From Salipaludibacillus agaradhaerens (GTDB lineage: Bacteria > Bacillota > Bacilli > Bacillales > Salisediminibacteriaceae), in contig NZ_KV917378.1 in assembly GCF_002019735.1 (NCBI RefSeq), forward strand, positions 2,382,869 through 2,446,868: a DNA stretch of 64,000 nt. The letters run 5' to 3'. Both the position numbers and the translations under genes were made by a program. Of this stretch, positions 57,151-64,000 are shown piece by piece. Every line of letters begins with the position of its first letter. Positions within the stretch are counted from its first letter, which is position 1. The notes under the pieces are model-generated. The model was not told where the DNA came from. It was given only the letters and a program-made list of their open reading frames with translations, and searched no databases.

Positions 57151-58089
57151 TTAATCTCTCAACGTCCGTCCTGTTAAATGTAGAAAGACGTCTTCAAGTG
57201 TTGGTGTTTGAACAGTCACATTGATTATTTGAGCATTATGAAGCTCAGCCGCCTGAAACACCCTACTTAACAGCCGTTGTCCCCTAGGAACGATTAACTT
57301 TAATCCTGTTTCTGTTTGGGTAGTTTTTAACACCCCTTTTATACTCTGGAGTTCAGATAATAGCTGTTCTGCATCAGTAGGTTGAGCTAAATCAATTAAA
57401 ATAGCTTCTTCTGCAGATAAAATCTGTTTCAATTCATCTTTCGTTCCTGAGGCAATCATTTGACCGTGATCCATAATGTACACTCTGTCACAAAGCCTTT
57501 CGACCTCTTCCATATAATGACTTGTATAAAGAACAGTCATCCCTTTTTCTTCATTCAATTCTCTGACCGTCTCTAAAATATGATGCCTCGATTGCGGATC
57601 AATACCTACAGTCGGTTCATCCATAATAAGAATATCTGGTTCATGTAACATAGCGATCGCCATGTTGATACGTCTCTGCATTCCTCCTGAGTAAGTTTTA
57701 ACTTGATCTTTTTGACGTTCTTCTAATCCAACCTGGCGAAGAACGTGTTGGATACTATCCTTTAATTTATTTCCTTTTAAACCATAAATCTGCCCGAAAA
57801 AAGCTAAATTTTCTGTGGCTGTCAATTCTGGATAGAGGGCAATATCTTGAGGGACAACACCAAGTACTTTTCTAATATGGTCCGGGTGCTTAATAATACT
57901 TTGGCCATGTATTCTTATATCTCCTGAAGAAGGCTTAACGAGCGAAGAAATCATGGATATAGTTGTAGATTTTCCAGCGCCATTAGGGCCTAACAATCCG
58001 ATTGACTCACCTCTATCTAAATAGAGGTTAACCTTATCAACAGCAACATGTTTTTTAAAAACTTTTGTCAGGTCTTCTGTTTCCAACAT
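57151..58089 (-). CDS. lnrL: ABC transporter ATPase, LnrL-like
   Basis: 312-residue nucleotide-binding subunit of a DrrA-type exporter: Walker A GPNGAGKST (34-42), Q-loop VVPQDIALYPELT, signature YSGGMQRR, Walker B ILIMDEPTVGID and the switch His in LYTSHYMEE, followed by a C-terminal DrrA-like extension. AAAGGAGATG precedes the ATG. It has its own promoter after the two-component genes. B. subtilis LnrLMN exports membrane-active linear polyenes such as linearmycin; the same role is inferred. Confidence 0.88.
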   Translation of the reverse strand: MLETEDLTKVFKKHVAVDKVNLYLDRGESIGLLGPNGAGKSTTISMISSLVKPSSGDIRIHGQSIIKHPDHIRKVLGVVPQDIALYPELTATENLAFFGQIYGLKGNKLKDSIQHVLRQVGLEERQKDQVKTYSGGMQRRINMAIAMLHEPDILIMDEPTVGIDPQSRHHILETVRELNEEKGMTVLYTSHYMEEVERLCDRVYIMDHGQMIASGTKDELKQILSAEEAILIDLAQPTDAEQLLSELQSIKGVLKTTQTETGLKLIVPRGQRLLSRVFQAAELHNAQIINVTVQTPTLEDVFLHLTGRTLRD

Positions 58090-58118
58090 AGCAGTTCATC
58101 TCCTTTACTCACTAGACG

Positions 58119-58150
58119 TTATTATGCCCTTAGTTACTCACGTCAAGTGA
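58119..58150 (-). promoter_or_regulatory. lnrLMN-type promoter with inverted repeat
   Basis: Minus strand -35 TTGACG, 16-base spacer, -10 TAATAA. The dyad TCAC-N5-GTGA (58138-58150) overlaps the -35 and is a candidate site for the LnrK-like response regulator. Confidence 0.45.
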
Positions 58151-58189
58151 TCAGTATCGTCTTATTTACACACAAAGTATACAAAGAAA

Positions 58190-58211
58190 AAGGCAGTGTT
58201 CCTACTGCCTT
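58190..58211 (-). terminator. Intrinsic terminator between lnrJK-like and lnrLMN-like genes
   Basis: AAGGCAGT and ACTGCCTT arms, six-base loop, T run on the minus strand. It separates the two-component genes from the transporter operon. Confidence 0.8.
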
Positions 58212-58305
58212 CCGTCATGACTTTTTCTCTTATACATGACCTGAGTCATTTTTATTGTGACATGTGGAGATAAGATTTATGATAACTCGTTTACTTATCT
58301 TTAAC

Positions 58306-58938
58306 CTAAACGACGTTGTGCCTAATAGCATAAATAGCTAGCTGAGTTCGGTCACGCAGCTCTAGTTTATCAAGGATTTGACTAATATGATTTTTTACAG
58401 TCCCAACGGATAACCCTAATTCTTCTGAGATTTCCTTATTGCTTCTGCCTTCTCCAACTCGTTTTACAATATCTAACTCCCTCGGCGTGATTGTAGGATC
58501 AATCTCATGAGATATTGTCTGGTTAATTAACTTTGGCATCATTTTTGCTGCCACGAGACCTTCTAATTGAAGACCACCTGCTAAGCAATTTCGAATTGCA
58601 CGAATGAGTTCTGTCGGCTCAGCATCTTTTAGCATATACCCTACTGCACCACTTTTCAGCGCTTCTAAAGCATATTCATCATCGTTAAAGGTGGTAAGCA
58701 TCATCACTTTAGTATCTGGCCATCGGCTATTAATCGTTCTTGCCGCTGTTAACCCATCCATTACCGGCATGCGAATATCTAATAGCGCAAGATCAAATAT
58801 AGCTGTTTCACATAACGAAATGGCCTCTTCCCCATTCGCCGCTTCTCCTGTTACACGCAACGTATCATCTGTCTCTATCATCATTTTTAATCCTTGGCGA
58901 ACCAAACTTTGATCTTCTGCGAGCAAAATACGTATCAC
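58306..58938 (-). CDS. lnrK: NarL-family response regulator, LnrK-like
   Basis: 210 residues: receiver domain with phospho-acceptor Asp54 (LLDIRMPVMDG), acidic pair Glu8-Asp9, Thr and Lys (MLTTFND, GYMLKDA), and a LuxR/NarL helix-turn-helix (ITPRELDIVKRVGEGRSNKE, GLSVGTVKNHIS). The start overlaps the kinase stop by four bases. It should activate the ABC operon in response to membrane-active compounds, by analogy with LnrK. Confidence 0.88.
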   Translation of the reverse strand: MIRILLAEDQSLVRQGLKMMIETDDTLRVTGEAANGEEAISLCETAIFDLALLDIRMPVMDGLTAARTINSRWPDTKVMMLTTFNDDEYALEALKSGAVGYMLKDAEPTELIRAIRNCLAGGLQLEGLVAAKMMPKLINQTISHEIDPTITPRELDIVKRVGEGRSNKEISEELGLSVGTVKNHISQILDKLELRDRTQLAIYAIRHNVV

Positions 58939-60074
58939 ACATTTTCCTCCTTATTTAAAGGTAATACGCCACTCACCATAAAACAGCTGTCACTATGGCT
59001 TATATGACATTCGCCGCCTACCTCTTTAATTCTTTCTTTCATGGACGTGATGCCAAAGCCTTCACGCCATGGCTCTACATATGTTACAGGGTTGGAAACT
59101 TCAAAGCGAAAAACTCTTCCCCCTGGCACCTCAAATAGGATCTTGGCTTCGCGAACGTGACTGTGCCTCATGACATTTGTTAGTGCTTCCTGAACAGCAC
59201 GATATATAGCAATCGTTTGATTATTTGTTAACGGTGCTGTAAAAGCTCCGTGTTTCACAGAGAAGTGAATTCTTAAATAACTTTCCGCTTCCAGCTGGCG
59301 TATCAATCGGATAATTGCCGAAACGCCCCCAATTTCTTTATCCTTCATCGTTTTAACTGCCCGTCTCGTTTCCTCTAGGCTCTCTTTCGCTAATGTTTTT
59401 AAGTTAGCAATCCGAGATCCCGTCTCGTGATCAGACTGCATTCTCTCCACTTCTAGTTGCATCACTAAAGCTGTGAGCTTGTGACCTACCGAGTCATGAA
59501 TTTCACGACCAACTTCTATTCGTTCCTCTTCACGTGCCTGACTTTCATCAGTGGCTACTCGTCTTTTCAACTTACGATATTCACTAAGCAATGCATCATA
59601 CCGAGCCTCCTGGTCTATTTCCAAAATACGCATGTTTTTAAGTATTATTAAAGCTACTGTTAGTAACACGCTGTAAAAACTAATAAAAAGGAGCGAGAAG
59701 CCACTTATTCCGATCAAAGCGGGAATCGCCACCCCAGCAAATAACAGGGTACCTACAATGCTTGCATAGAGGAGAGGTAATAGATAAAAAGCGTGTCCAG
59801 CCAAAAGTGACATCAACAGTAAGGCGTATAAGTTCATTTCTCCCTCTCCGTTAGGCCAAAATACTATCACCATCACACATGCAGCCCCACATTGAACAAG
59901 TGTTAATAGCCGAGCGTGCTTTTGTACTAAAGGAAATAAAAAATATAATGCAAAGAAACAAGCACTACTTAGTAAGCTCCACGTCACACTTACCGATGAA
60001 ATAAATTGTTGCTGTCTTACCGCTAAAAACCAAGCGATTCCGATAAATAAAAGCCATAACCAAAATGAACGCAT
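58935..60074 (-). CDS. lnrJ: Membrane sensor histidine kinase, LnrJ-like
   Basis: 379 residues: five to six membrane segments in the first 145, with short extracellular loops (so an intramembrane sensor), then HisKA_3 dimerisation with His193 in EIHDSVGHKL and a HATPase domain (QEALTNVMRHSHV, GFGITSMKERIKEVGG). Such NarX-like intramembrane-sensing kinases respond to membrane disturbance; LnrJ detects linear polyenes. Translationally coupled to the response regulator. Confidence 0.86.
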   Translation of the reverse strand: MRSFWLWLLFIGIAWFLAVRQQQFISSVSVTWSLLSSACFFALYFLFPLVQKHARLLTLVQCGAACVMVIVFWPNGEGEMNLYALLLMSLLAGHAFYLLPLLYASIVGTLLFAGVAIPALIGISGFSLLFISFYSVLLTVALIILKNMRILEIDQEARYDALLSEYRKLKRRVATDESQAREEERIEVGREIHDSVGHKLTALVMQLEVERMQSDHETGSRIANLKTLAKESLEETRRAVKTMKDKEIGGVSAIIRLIRQLEAESYLRIHFSVKHGAFTAPLTNNQTIAIYRAVQEALTNVMRHSHVREAKILFEVPGGRVFRFEVSNPVTYVEPWREGFGITSMKERIKEVGGECHISHSDSCFMVSGVLPLNKEENV

Positions 60075-60366
60075 GACGTCACATCCCCACTAACTATTAA
60101 CACCCTCGTGTTAAATGATAAGATTTGCTGCGCAATCGGTTTTTACGATTGTAGCCATGCCGCTGTCTGACACAATCGTCCAGATTGTACATCCATCCGC
60201 CTAGAATTATCACCATTTTATACGAAATAAGCAAGATAAAAAAGTCTATCCATCATCTGCTGTTTCTTGGTACACCTATGGACCTTAAACATTATTTACT
60301 AGTGAGCCATGAGCATGATTTACTTACTCATCCCCCATACTATAAACAAATAGGAGGTGATTGATA

Positions 60367-60555
60367 ATGGTGGACAACAACAGAAACAACAGAAACAACA
60401 GAAACAACAGAAACAACAACAATAACAATAACAACAATAATAATGAATTAAATGTGGATAATGTGAATGAGGAATTTGCTTGTGAGAATGATGCTCAAGA
60501 CCTAGACAACAACCGCAACAATAGAAATAACCGAAACAACAATAACAACAATTAA
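60367..60555 (+). CDS. Asn/Arg-repeat small protein
   Basis: 62 residues from the ATG at 60367, preceded by an ideal ribosome site AGGAGGTGA six bases away, and followed by a perfect terminator, so it is very likely translated. Two Asn-rich arms, four NNR units then 11 Asn and a shorter NNR-NN tail, flank an acidic centre (ELNVDNVNEEFACENDAQD) with one Cys (residue 39). Codons AAC/AAT are mixed. No family recognised. The amphoteric low-complexity build recalls spore-coat or surface-matrix proteins, but that is a guess. No signal peptide. Confidence 0.65.
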   Translation: MVDNNRNNRNNRNNRNNNNNNNNNNNELNVDNVNEEFACENDAQDLDNNRNNRNNRNNNNNN

Positions 60556-60579
60556 CATGGTAGGCGCTTAACGCATTAG

Positions 60580-60610
60580 AACGCACAACAGTCCCTTGTG
60601 CGTTCTTTTT
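60580..60610 (+). terminator. Intrinsic terminator after Asn-rich gene
   Basis: AACGCACAA and TTGTGCGTT arms, seven-base loop, T tract. Confidence 0.9.
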
Positions 60611-60640
60611 CATAACGCTTATCGGCTTGGAGGTATATGA

Positions 60641-61777
60641 ATGAAAGCCGTCACTTATCAAGGTATTAAAGATGTGGTCGTTAAAGATGTGGCAGATCCA
60701 ACTTTGCAAAAGAAAGATGATATCCTTGTAAAAATTACGAGCACAGCTATTTGTGGCTCTGATTTACACCTCGTTCATGGCATGGTACCAAACTTTCCTA
60801 AAGATTATATTATTGGTCACGAACCGATGGGAATAGTAGAAGAAACAGGGACGGAAGTAACGAAAGTAAAAAAAGGTGATCGTGTTATCATCCCATTTAA
60901 TATTTCATGCGGACAGTGCTTTTATTGTCAAAATAAATTAGAAAGCCAATGTGACCATGCCAATCCCCACGGTCAATCTGGTGCCTATTTCGGTTTTTCT
61001 GACACATTCGGCGGCTATCCAGGGGGACAAGCTGAATTGCTAAGAGTCCCATATGGAAACTTCGTGCCATTCGTTGTACCAGAAAATAGCGAACTGGAAG
61101 ATGACAAACTTCTTTTCTTATCAGATATTGTCCCAACTGCCTGGTGGGGGGTAGAACAAGCAGAGGTATCTTCTGGAAATACCGTTATCATACTTGGTTG
61201 TGGGCCTGTCGGATTACTGGCTCAAAAATTCGCATGGATGAAGGGCGCCTCTCGTGTTATCGCCGTTGATTATATTCAGTACCGGCTTAACCATGCCAAA
61301 AAGACAAATCATGTAGAAATATTTGATTTCACTAAACACGATGAACTTGGCACTCACCTAAAAGAGATGACGAAGGGAGGAGCAGATGCTGTCATCGACT
61401 GCGTGGGAATGGATGGAAAAAAGACGGCTGTTGAAATGGTCGAAACTGCTTTGAAACTTCAGGGTGGCTCAATGGGACCCATTCAATTGGCTAGCCAATG
61501 TGTTAGAAAAGGTGGCATTGTAAGTATTGTGGGGGTTTACGGCACGCGTTACAACATGTTTCCCCTCGGTGATTTTTTTGCAAGGAATATCACATTAAAA
61601 ATGGGGCAAGCTCCAGTCATCCACTTCATTCCTGAGCTCTATCATAAAATCAAACAAGGGGACTTTGATCCAACTGATATCATTACGCACACTCTTCCCT
61701 TAACAGAAGCTGCCCATGGATATGATGTCTTTGACGAGAAGCATGACAACTGTATTAAAGTCGTGCTAAAACCATAA
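60641..61777 (+). CDS. Zinc-dependent alcohol/formaldehyde dehydrogenase-like enzyme
   Basis: 378-residue MDR enzyme. Catalytic zinc ligands are in AICGSDLH and GHEPMG; the structural zinc cluster is CGQCFYCQNKLESQC (three Cys in 1-4-spaced order plus the last). The NAD site is ILGCGPVGLLA. Insertions near residues 110-130 (ANPHGQSGAYFGF) resemble the glutathione-independent formaldehyde dehydrogenase/AdhB-like group in Bacillus. GGAGG lies before the ATG. Substrate not certain. Confidence 0.9.
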   Translation: MKAVTYQGIKDVVVKDVADPTLQKKDDILVKITSTAICGSDLHLVHGMVPNFPKDYIIGHEPMGIVEETGTEVTKVKKGDRVIIPFNISCGQCFYCQNKLESQCDHANPHGQSGAYFGFSDTFGGYPGGQAELLRVPYGNFVPFVVPENSELEDDKLLFLSDIVPTAWWGVEQAEVSSGNTVIILGCGPVGLLAQKFAWMKGASRVIAVDYIQYRLNHAKKTNHVEIFDFTKHDELGTHLKEMTKGGADAVIDCVGMDGKKTAVEMVETALKLQGGSMGPIQLASQCVRKGGIVSIVGVYGTRYNMFPLGDFFARNITLKMGQAPVIHFIPELYHKIKQGDFDPTDIITHTLPLTEAAHGYDVFDEKHDNCIKVVLKP

Positions 61778-61848
61778 CAATTAAAAAAATTGTTTAAGGC
61801 ATCTAACAGGTCGTTCCTATGTCTTTTCGTATATATGTCCTGTTACGT

Positions 61849-62124
61849 TTAAAATACAAAATAAGCTAACACAACTAAAACGATCGGTATCATAAAGGAA
61901 ACTGCATTTATAATGACCCCTGCAATAGCCAGCCCCTTCCCTCGATGAAGGGAGCTTCTCATTTCCCATAATGCAAAAAGGCCGATTACAAACCCTACGA
62001 TACTCAGCGCCATAGCTACTAATGACACATAGACAAACATTAACGAAAGGACAGCCAATACAAACGAAAGGACGGCCTTTATATTTACTTTCACAGCTCG
62101 GATGCCAACATGTCGTCCAGTCAT
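61849..62124 (-). CDS. Small DUF4190-type membrane protein
   Basis: 91 residues from the ATG at 62124 (AAGGAGAGG upstream; a TTG at 62139 would include the site). Two membrane segments with the DUF4190 pattern: LSFVLAVLSLMFVYVS, GFVIGLFALWEMRS and GKGLAIAGVIINAVSFM. Function unknown in this widespread family. It is convergent with the dehydrogenase gene. Confidence 0.8.
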   Translation of the reverse strand: MTGRHVGIRAVKVNIKAVLSFVLAVLSLMFVYVSLVAMALSIVGFVIGLFALWEMRSSLHRGKGLAIAGVIINAVSFMIPIVLVVLAYFVF

Positions 62125-62162
62125 AGTCCTCTCCTTCAAACTTTATTTCTCGTATCTTCCCT

Positions 62163-62304
62163 TATATATAAAACCAACCTTCAATTACCCAGCTTTCGTC
62201 CTGATTGTTAGTTGAGTCAATCAGGACATGAGCGTTCGTTATTTCCCGCCTAATAGCATTACCTCTCTTTTTTGCCCCGGGGGTTACGGTTATCTGTACT
62301 AAAT
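62163..62304 (+). repeat. Dispersed CGAACCTTC repeat, long form
   Basis: AAAACCAACCTTCAATTACC start, hairpin CCTGATTG/CAATCAGG, GAGCGTTCGTTATTTCCCG, CTCTCTTTTTTGCCCC and end TACGGTTATCTGTACT. Confidence 0.65.
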
Positions 62305-62359
62305 TTAAACAAACGTTTCATTAAATAGCCTACACATTAGAGCTCTCTAGTGACACACT

Positions 62360-62503
62360 TTACTTTGATATTTTCTTATCGCTTAAAGTCATCAACCAAT
62401 CATCAAGGTTTTTTTTGTGATAGTAAACATTGCCATTTATTTTCATAGGAGGGACATCTGAATACGCATTAATGAGTGATCTAGCATCCTCCTTATATCC
62501 ATT
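62360..62503 (-). pseudogene. Remnant of excisionase-like DNA-binding protein
   Basis: A 47-codon frame without a start, ending in TAA at 62360: LINAYSDVPPMKINGNVYYH then KKNLDDWLMTLSD. The pattern (helix, P-x-x-K-I-N-G-N-V-Y-Y, K-x-x-L-D-x-W-L) is that of MerR/excisionase-type helix-turn-helix domains. It has a stop just upstream and no ribosome site, so it is a 5'-truncated remnant. Confidence 0.4.
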
Positions 62504-62690
62504 TTAAAGGACATATACATTTTTTCGTTAAACATTTATGAATAAAGTTATCACTATTATAATAGATACAGGCTTTCCAATGTTAGGACTAAATAATACA
62601 TCTGAACTTATGATGAAAGCATTCTGAATTGGTATAAATGAGTCATGTCATAATGATGTTTTTAATGTCATAACACGAATTATATGCGGA

Positions 62691-62735
62691 TGATAAAACG
62701 AACTTTCAACGGACGGTTGATTATCTGTGATAAAT
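62691..62735 (+). repeat. Dispersed CGAACCTTC repeat, shortest form
   Basis: ATAAAACGAACTTTCAACGG joined directly to the 3' end GGTTGATTATCTGTGATAAA, so the middle is deleted. Confidence 0.6.
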
Positions 62736-62910
62736 AGTGGCCGAAACGTAAGACAGTGGCCCCTTGAGGATTAAGCACAGACTTTTATTCTCATTTGAAA
62801 AGTTACCTTATTTATAAAAGAGAAGCCCCTGGTTATGGTAAACTATTTTCAAGGTAGCAGATCTAATTTACGTACGTATACGTGATACATAAAAAATAAG
62901 GGGTGAGGAG

Positions 62911-63201
62911 TTGACATACATAATCATCGTGTTTTCCTTATCCATATCTACGGCTGTCTCTGTTTTAACTTTAAAAAGGAAAAATAATAAATGGTTAGCG
63001 TTATTCATGGCGTTGTGTTCAAACACTTTATTATTAGTTGTAGCTACGTTGCTTGTCCCCCTTTTAAATGATGAGGTGAGACTGTTTGGCATCGGTCAAA
63101 CTAACCTTTATCTCCTTATACTTTTTATCCCAATAATTACTTGGGTAAACTTTTTAATCCTTGAACTTCTAAGAAACAGAGGGATTAGAGCCGAACAGTG
63201 A
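62911..63201 (+). CDS. Small three-helix membrane protein, unknown
   Basis: 96 residues starting with TTG at 62911; AAGGGG is seven bases upstream. Three hydrophobic segments (about 2-18, 28-50 and 62-85) with a basic loop KRKNNK and a basic C-terminus (RNRGIRAEQ). No family recognised. It ends at a shared terminator with the convergent 44-residue gene. Confidence 0.6.
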   Translation: MTYIIIVFSLSISTAVSVLTLKRKNNKWLALFMALCSNTLLLVVATLLVPLLNDEVRLFGIGQTNLYLLILFIPIITWVNFLILELLRNRGIRAEQ

Positions 63202-63219
63202 AAACAGGAAATTGTCGAA

Positions 63220-63254
63220 AAACCCTCCGCTTTCCCTAAGCAGAGGGTTTCTTG
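63220..63254. terminator. Bidirectional intrinsic terminator
   Basis: AAACCCTC and GAGGGTTT arms with a 15-base loop containing a further CGC/GCA pairing, A and T runs on either side, between convergent genes. Confidence 0.85.
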
Positions 63255-63264
63255 ACACATTGGG

Positions 63265-63399
63265 TTAGTTTTCTTTTACCACCGTTTGGGCAGCTCTATC
63301 AGCTCGTTTGAAATCACCACTATAGTAGACTTCTTGAGCAGAACTAAGCCCATTATGACGTTCATTTATTTTCTTGTGCGGCCACGGTTTGTTTTCCAT
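63265..63399 (-). CDS. YfhE-like 44-residue protein
   Basis: ATG at 63399 with AAAGGAGC upstream, ending TAA at 63265. The peptide is MENKPWPHKKINERHNG followed by LSSAQEVYYSGDFKRADRA and AQTVVKEN. The block LSSAQEV-Y-F-AD matches my memory of the YfhE family of Bacillus, very short proteins of unknown function. It is real on ribosome site, family resemblance and shared terminator; too short for usual ORF cut-offs. Confidence 0.75.
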   Translation of the reverse strand: MENKPWPHKKINERHNGLSSAQEVYYSGDFKRADRAAQTVVKEN

Positions 63400-63501
63400 A
63401 TTATCTGCTCCTTTCTATCGTGAGAATTAGTTACACTCTTCCCCTAGACCAGATCATCTAAACCTTTTTGGATACCGTTTGACTCCTGAAGCACTTTTAT
63501 G

Positions 63502-63536
63502 TATTATTTATATCGTATAAAGCGATATAAATAATA
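63502..63536. promoter_or_regulatory. Perfect palindrome, candidate MarR operator
   Basis: Arms TATTATTTATATCG and CGATATAAATAATA (14 bp) separated by seven bases, 24 bases before the MarR-family start. Position and symmetry fit autoregulation by the MarR dimer. Confidence 0.7.
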
Positions 63537-63559
63537 ACATGGTGAAGGAGAAAAAATAG

Positions 63560-63973
63560 ATGAAAGAAGCCACGCAATTAAACGAGAAATGGACAGATAT
63601 TTATTATGCATTACACTATCCACACAATGACAAAATAACCCACCAAGCTGTACGTATCTTACAGCACATCCAAAAAAGTAGTCACTCAGGAATAAAAGAT
63701 ATTGCCTGTTATTTAGCTCTTTCTCATAATACTGCTTCAGAACATGTTAAACGCCTCATTGATAAAGGGTATATTATAAAGACAAAAGCAACAGAGGACG
63801 AGCGGAAGGTAATATTACAACTCACAACACGAGGAGAAAATATTTTACATACTAACTCATGCCTAGATGAAGAAAAACTAGCCGAGATTTTCCAATCATT
63901 AACGCCTGATGAAAAACATATGATCTTAAAGGCTTTTAGCTTATTAAGTGAGCGTGCAAAACAATGTATGTGA
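63560..63973 (+). CDS. MarR-family transcriptional regulator
   Basis: 137-residue winged-helix regulator. The DNA-binding region is GIKDIACYLALSHNTASEHV (helix 3/4) and the wing contains KGYIIKTKATEDERKVILQLT, with the family's conserved D-R pair (EDERK). AAGGAG precedes the ATG. Its own promoter region holds a perfect 14-bp palindrome. The target gene, usually an efflux pump or oxidoreductase, probably lies beyond the right window edge. Confidence 0.88.
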   Translation: MKEATQLNEKWTDIYYALHYPHNDKITHQAVRILQHIQKSSHSGIKDIACYLALSHNTASEHVKRLIDKGYIIKTKATEDERKVILQLTTRGENILHTNSCLDEEKLAEIFQSLTPDEKHMILKAFSLLSERAKQCM

Positions 63974-64000
63974 CGATAAAGATTTTAACATCAGCAATTA

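Noticed and set aside
60320-60709. 129-codon minus-strand Cys-rich frame opposite the Asn-rich gene
   Set aside because: It is the antisense shadow of the AAC/AAT repeats (giving Cys/Tyr/Phe codons); the plus-strand frame has the ribosome site and terminator.

Overview
The window reads as chromosome of a low-GC, endospore-type Bacillaceae, probably an alkaliphilic or halotolerant relative of Bacillus agaradhaerens/Salipaludibacillus. That is an inference from AGGAGG-type ribosome sites, Bacillus-type regulators (BglG/PRD, Btr, LnrJK), Glu/Asp-rich lipoproteins, a secreted pectate lyase and a genus-type dispersed repeat. I see no rRNA, tRNA, CRISPR array, prophage or intact insertion sequence.

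Layout. 1-9 kb: end of a MATE efflux gene with an overlapping MerR regulator; azlCD with a divergent XRE-cupin regulator; a LuxR-type regulator divergent from a methyltransferase/saccharopine-dehydrogenase-like pair, with a Fur-like box between them; and a second, archaeal/eukaryal-like histidyl-tRNA synthetase preceded by a His-codon leader peptide and a strong terminator. 9-16 kb: two lipoproteins, a chromate transporter, a Gln-rich membrane protein and a large chemoreceptor. 16-21 kb: a cellobiose/chitobiose-type PTS (IIA, IIB, IIC) and its PRD activator, each preceded by the same palindromic sequence and a cre-like site. 21-22 kb: an IS1380-type transposase remnant between two inverted repeat elements.

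22-41 kb is the centrepiece: a complete bacillibactin locus. dhbACEBF, an MbtH-like gene and an Sfp-type phosphopantetheinyl transferase make the siderophore; the two adenylation domains carry the Gly and Thr codes I can read by eye. FeuABC imports it, a BesA-type esterase opens the trilactone, and a Btr-type AraC activator with a binding-protein domain senses it. Fur boxes precede dhbA, feuA and btr. The feuA upstream region also has two direct repeats 30 bp apart next to a weak -35, and a six-unit array with exact 21-bp period. No ATPase gene is present, as in the B. subtilis feu locus.

41-49 kb: an AraC/GyrI regulator, a YoaP-like acetyltransferase, an Erm-type rRNA methyltransferase with an elaborate hairpin-rich upstream region, a secreted pectate lyase, 2 kb of gene-free repeat-rich DNA, and a KAS III-like protein lacking the usual His and Asn. 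49-64 kb: a STAS-like protein, a soluble chemoreceptor, an SDR, a duplicated-domain lipoprotein, an aldo/keto reductase, a linearmycin-resistance-like two-component/ABC system (lnrJKLMN order), a 62-residue Asn-rich protein, a zinc alcohol dehydrogenase, small membrane proteins, a YfhE-like 44-residue protein and a MarR regulator under a perfect 14-bp-arm palindrome.

A dispersed intergenic repeat family (starting CGAACCTTCAATCAG, ending near TCTGTGATAAA) occurs about eleven times in long (about 110-160 bp) and short forms. All calls were made by eye; no homology search was run.
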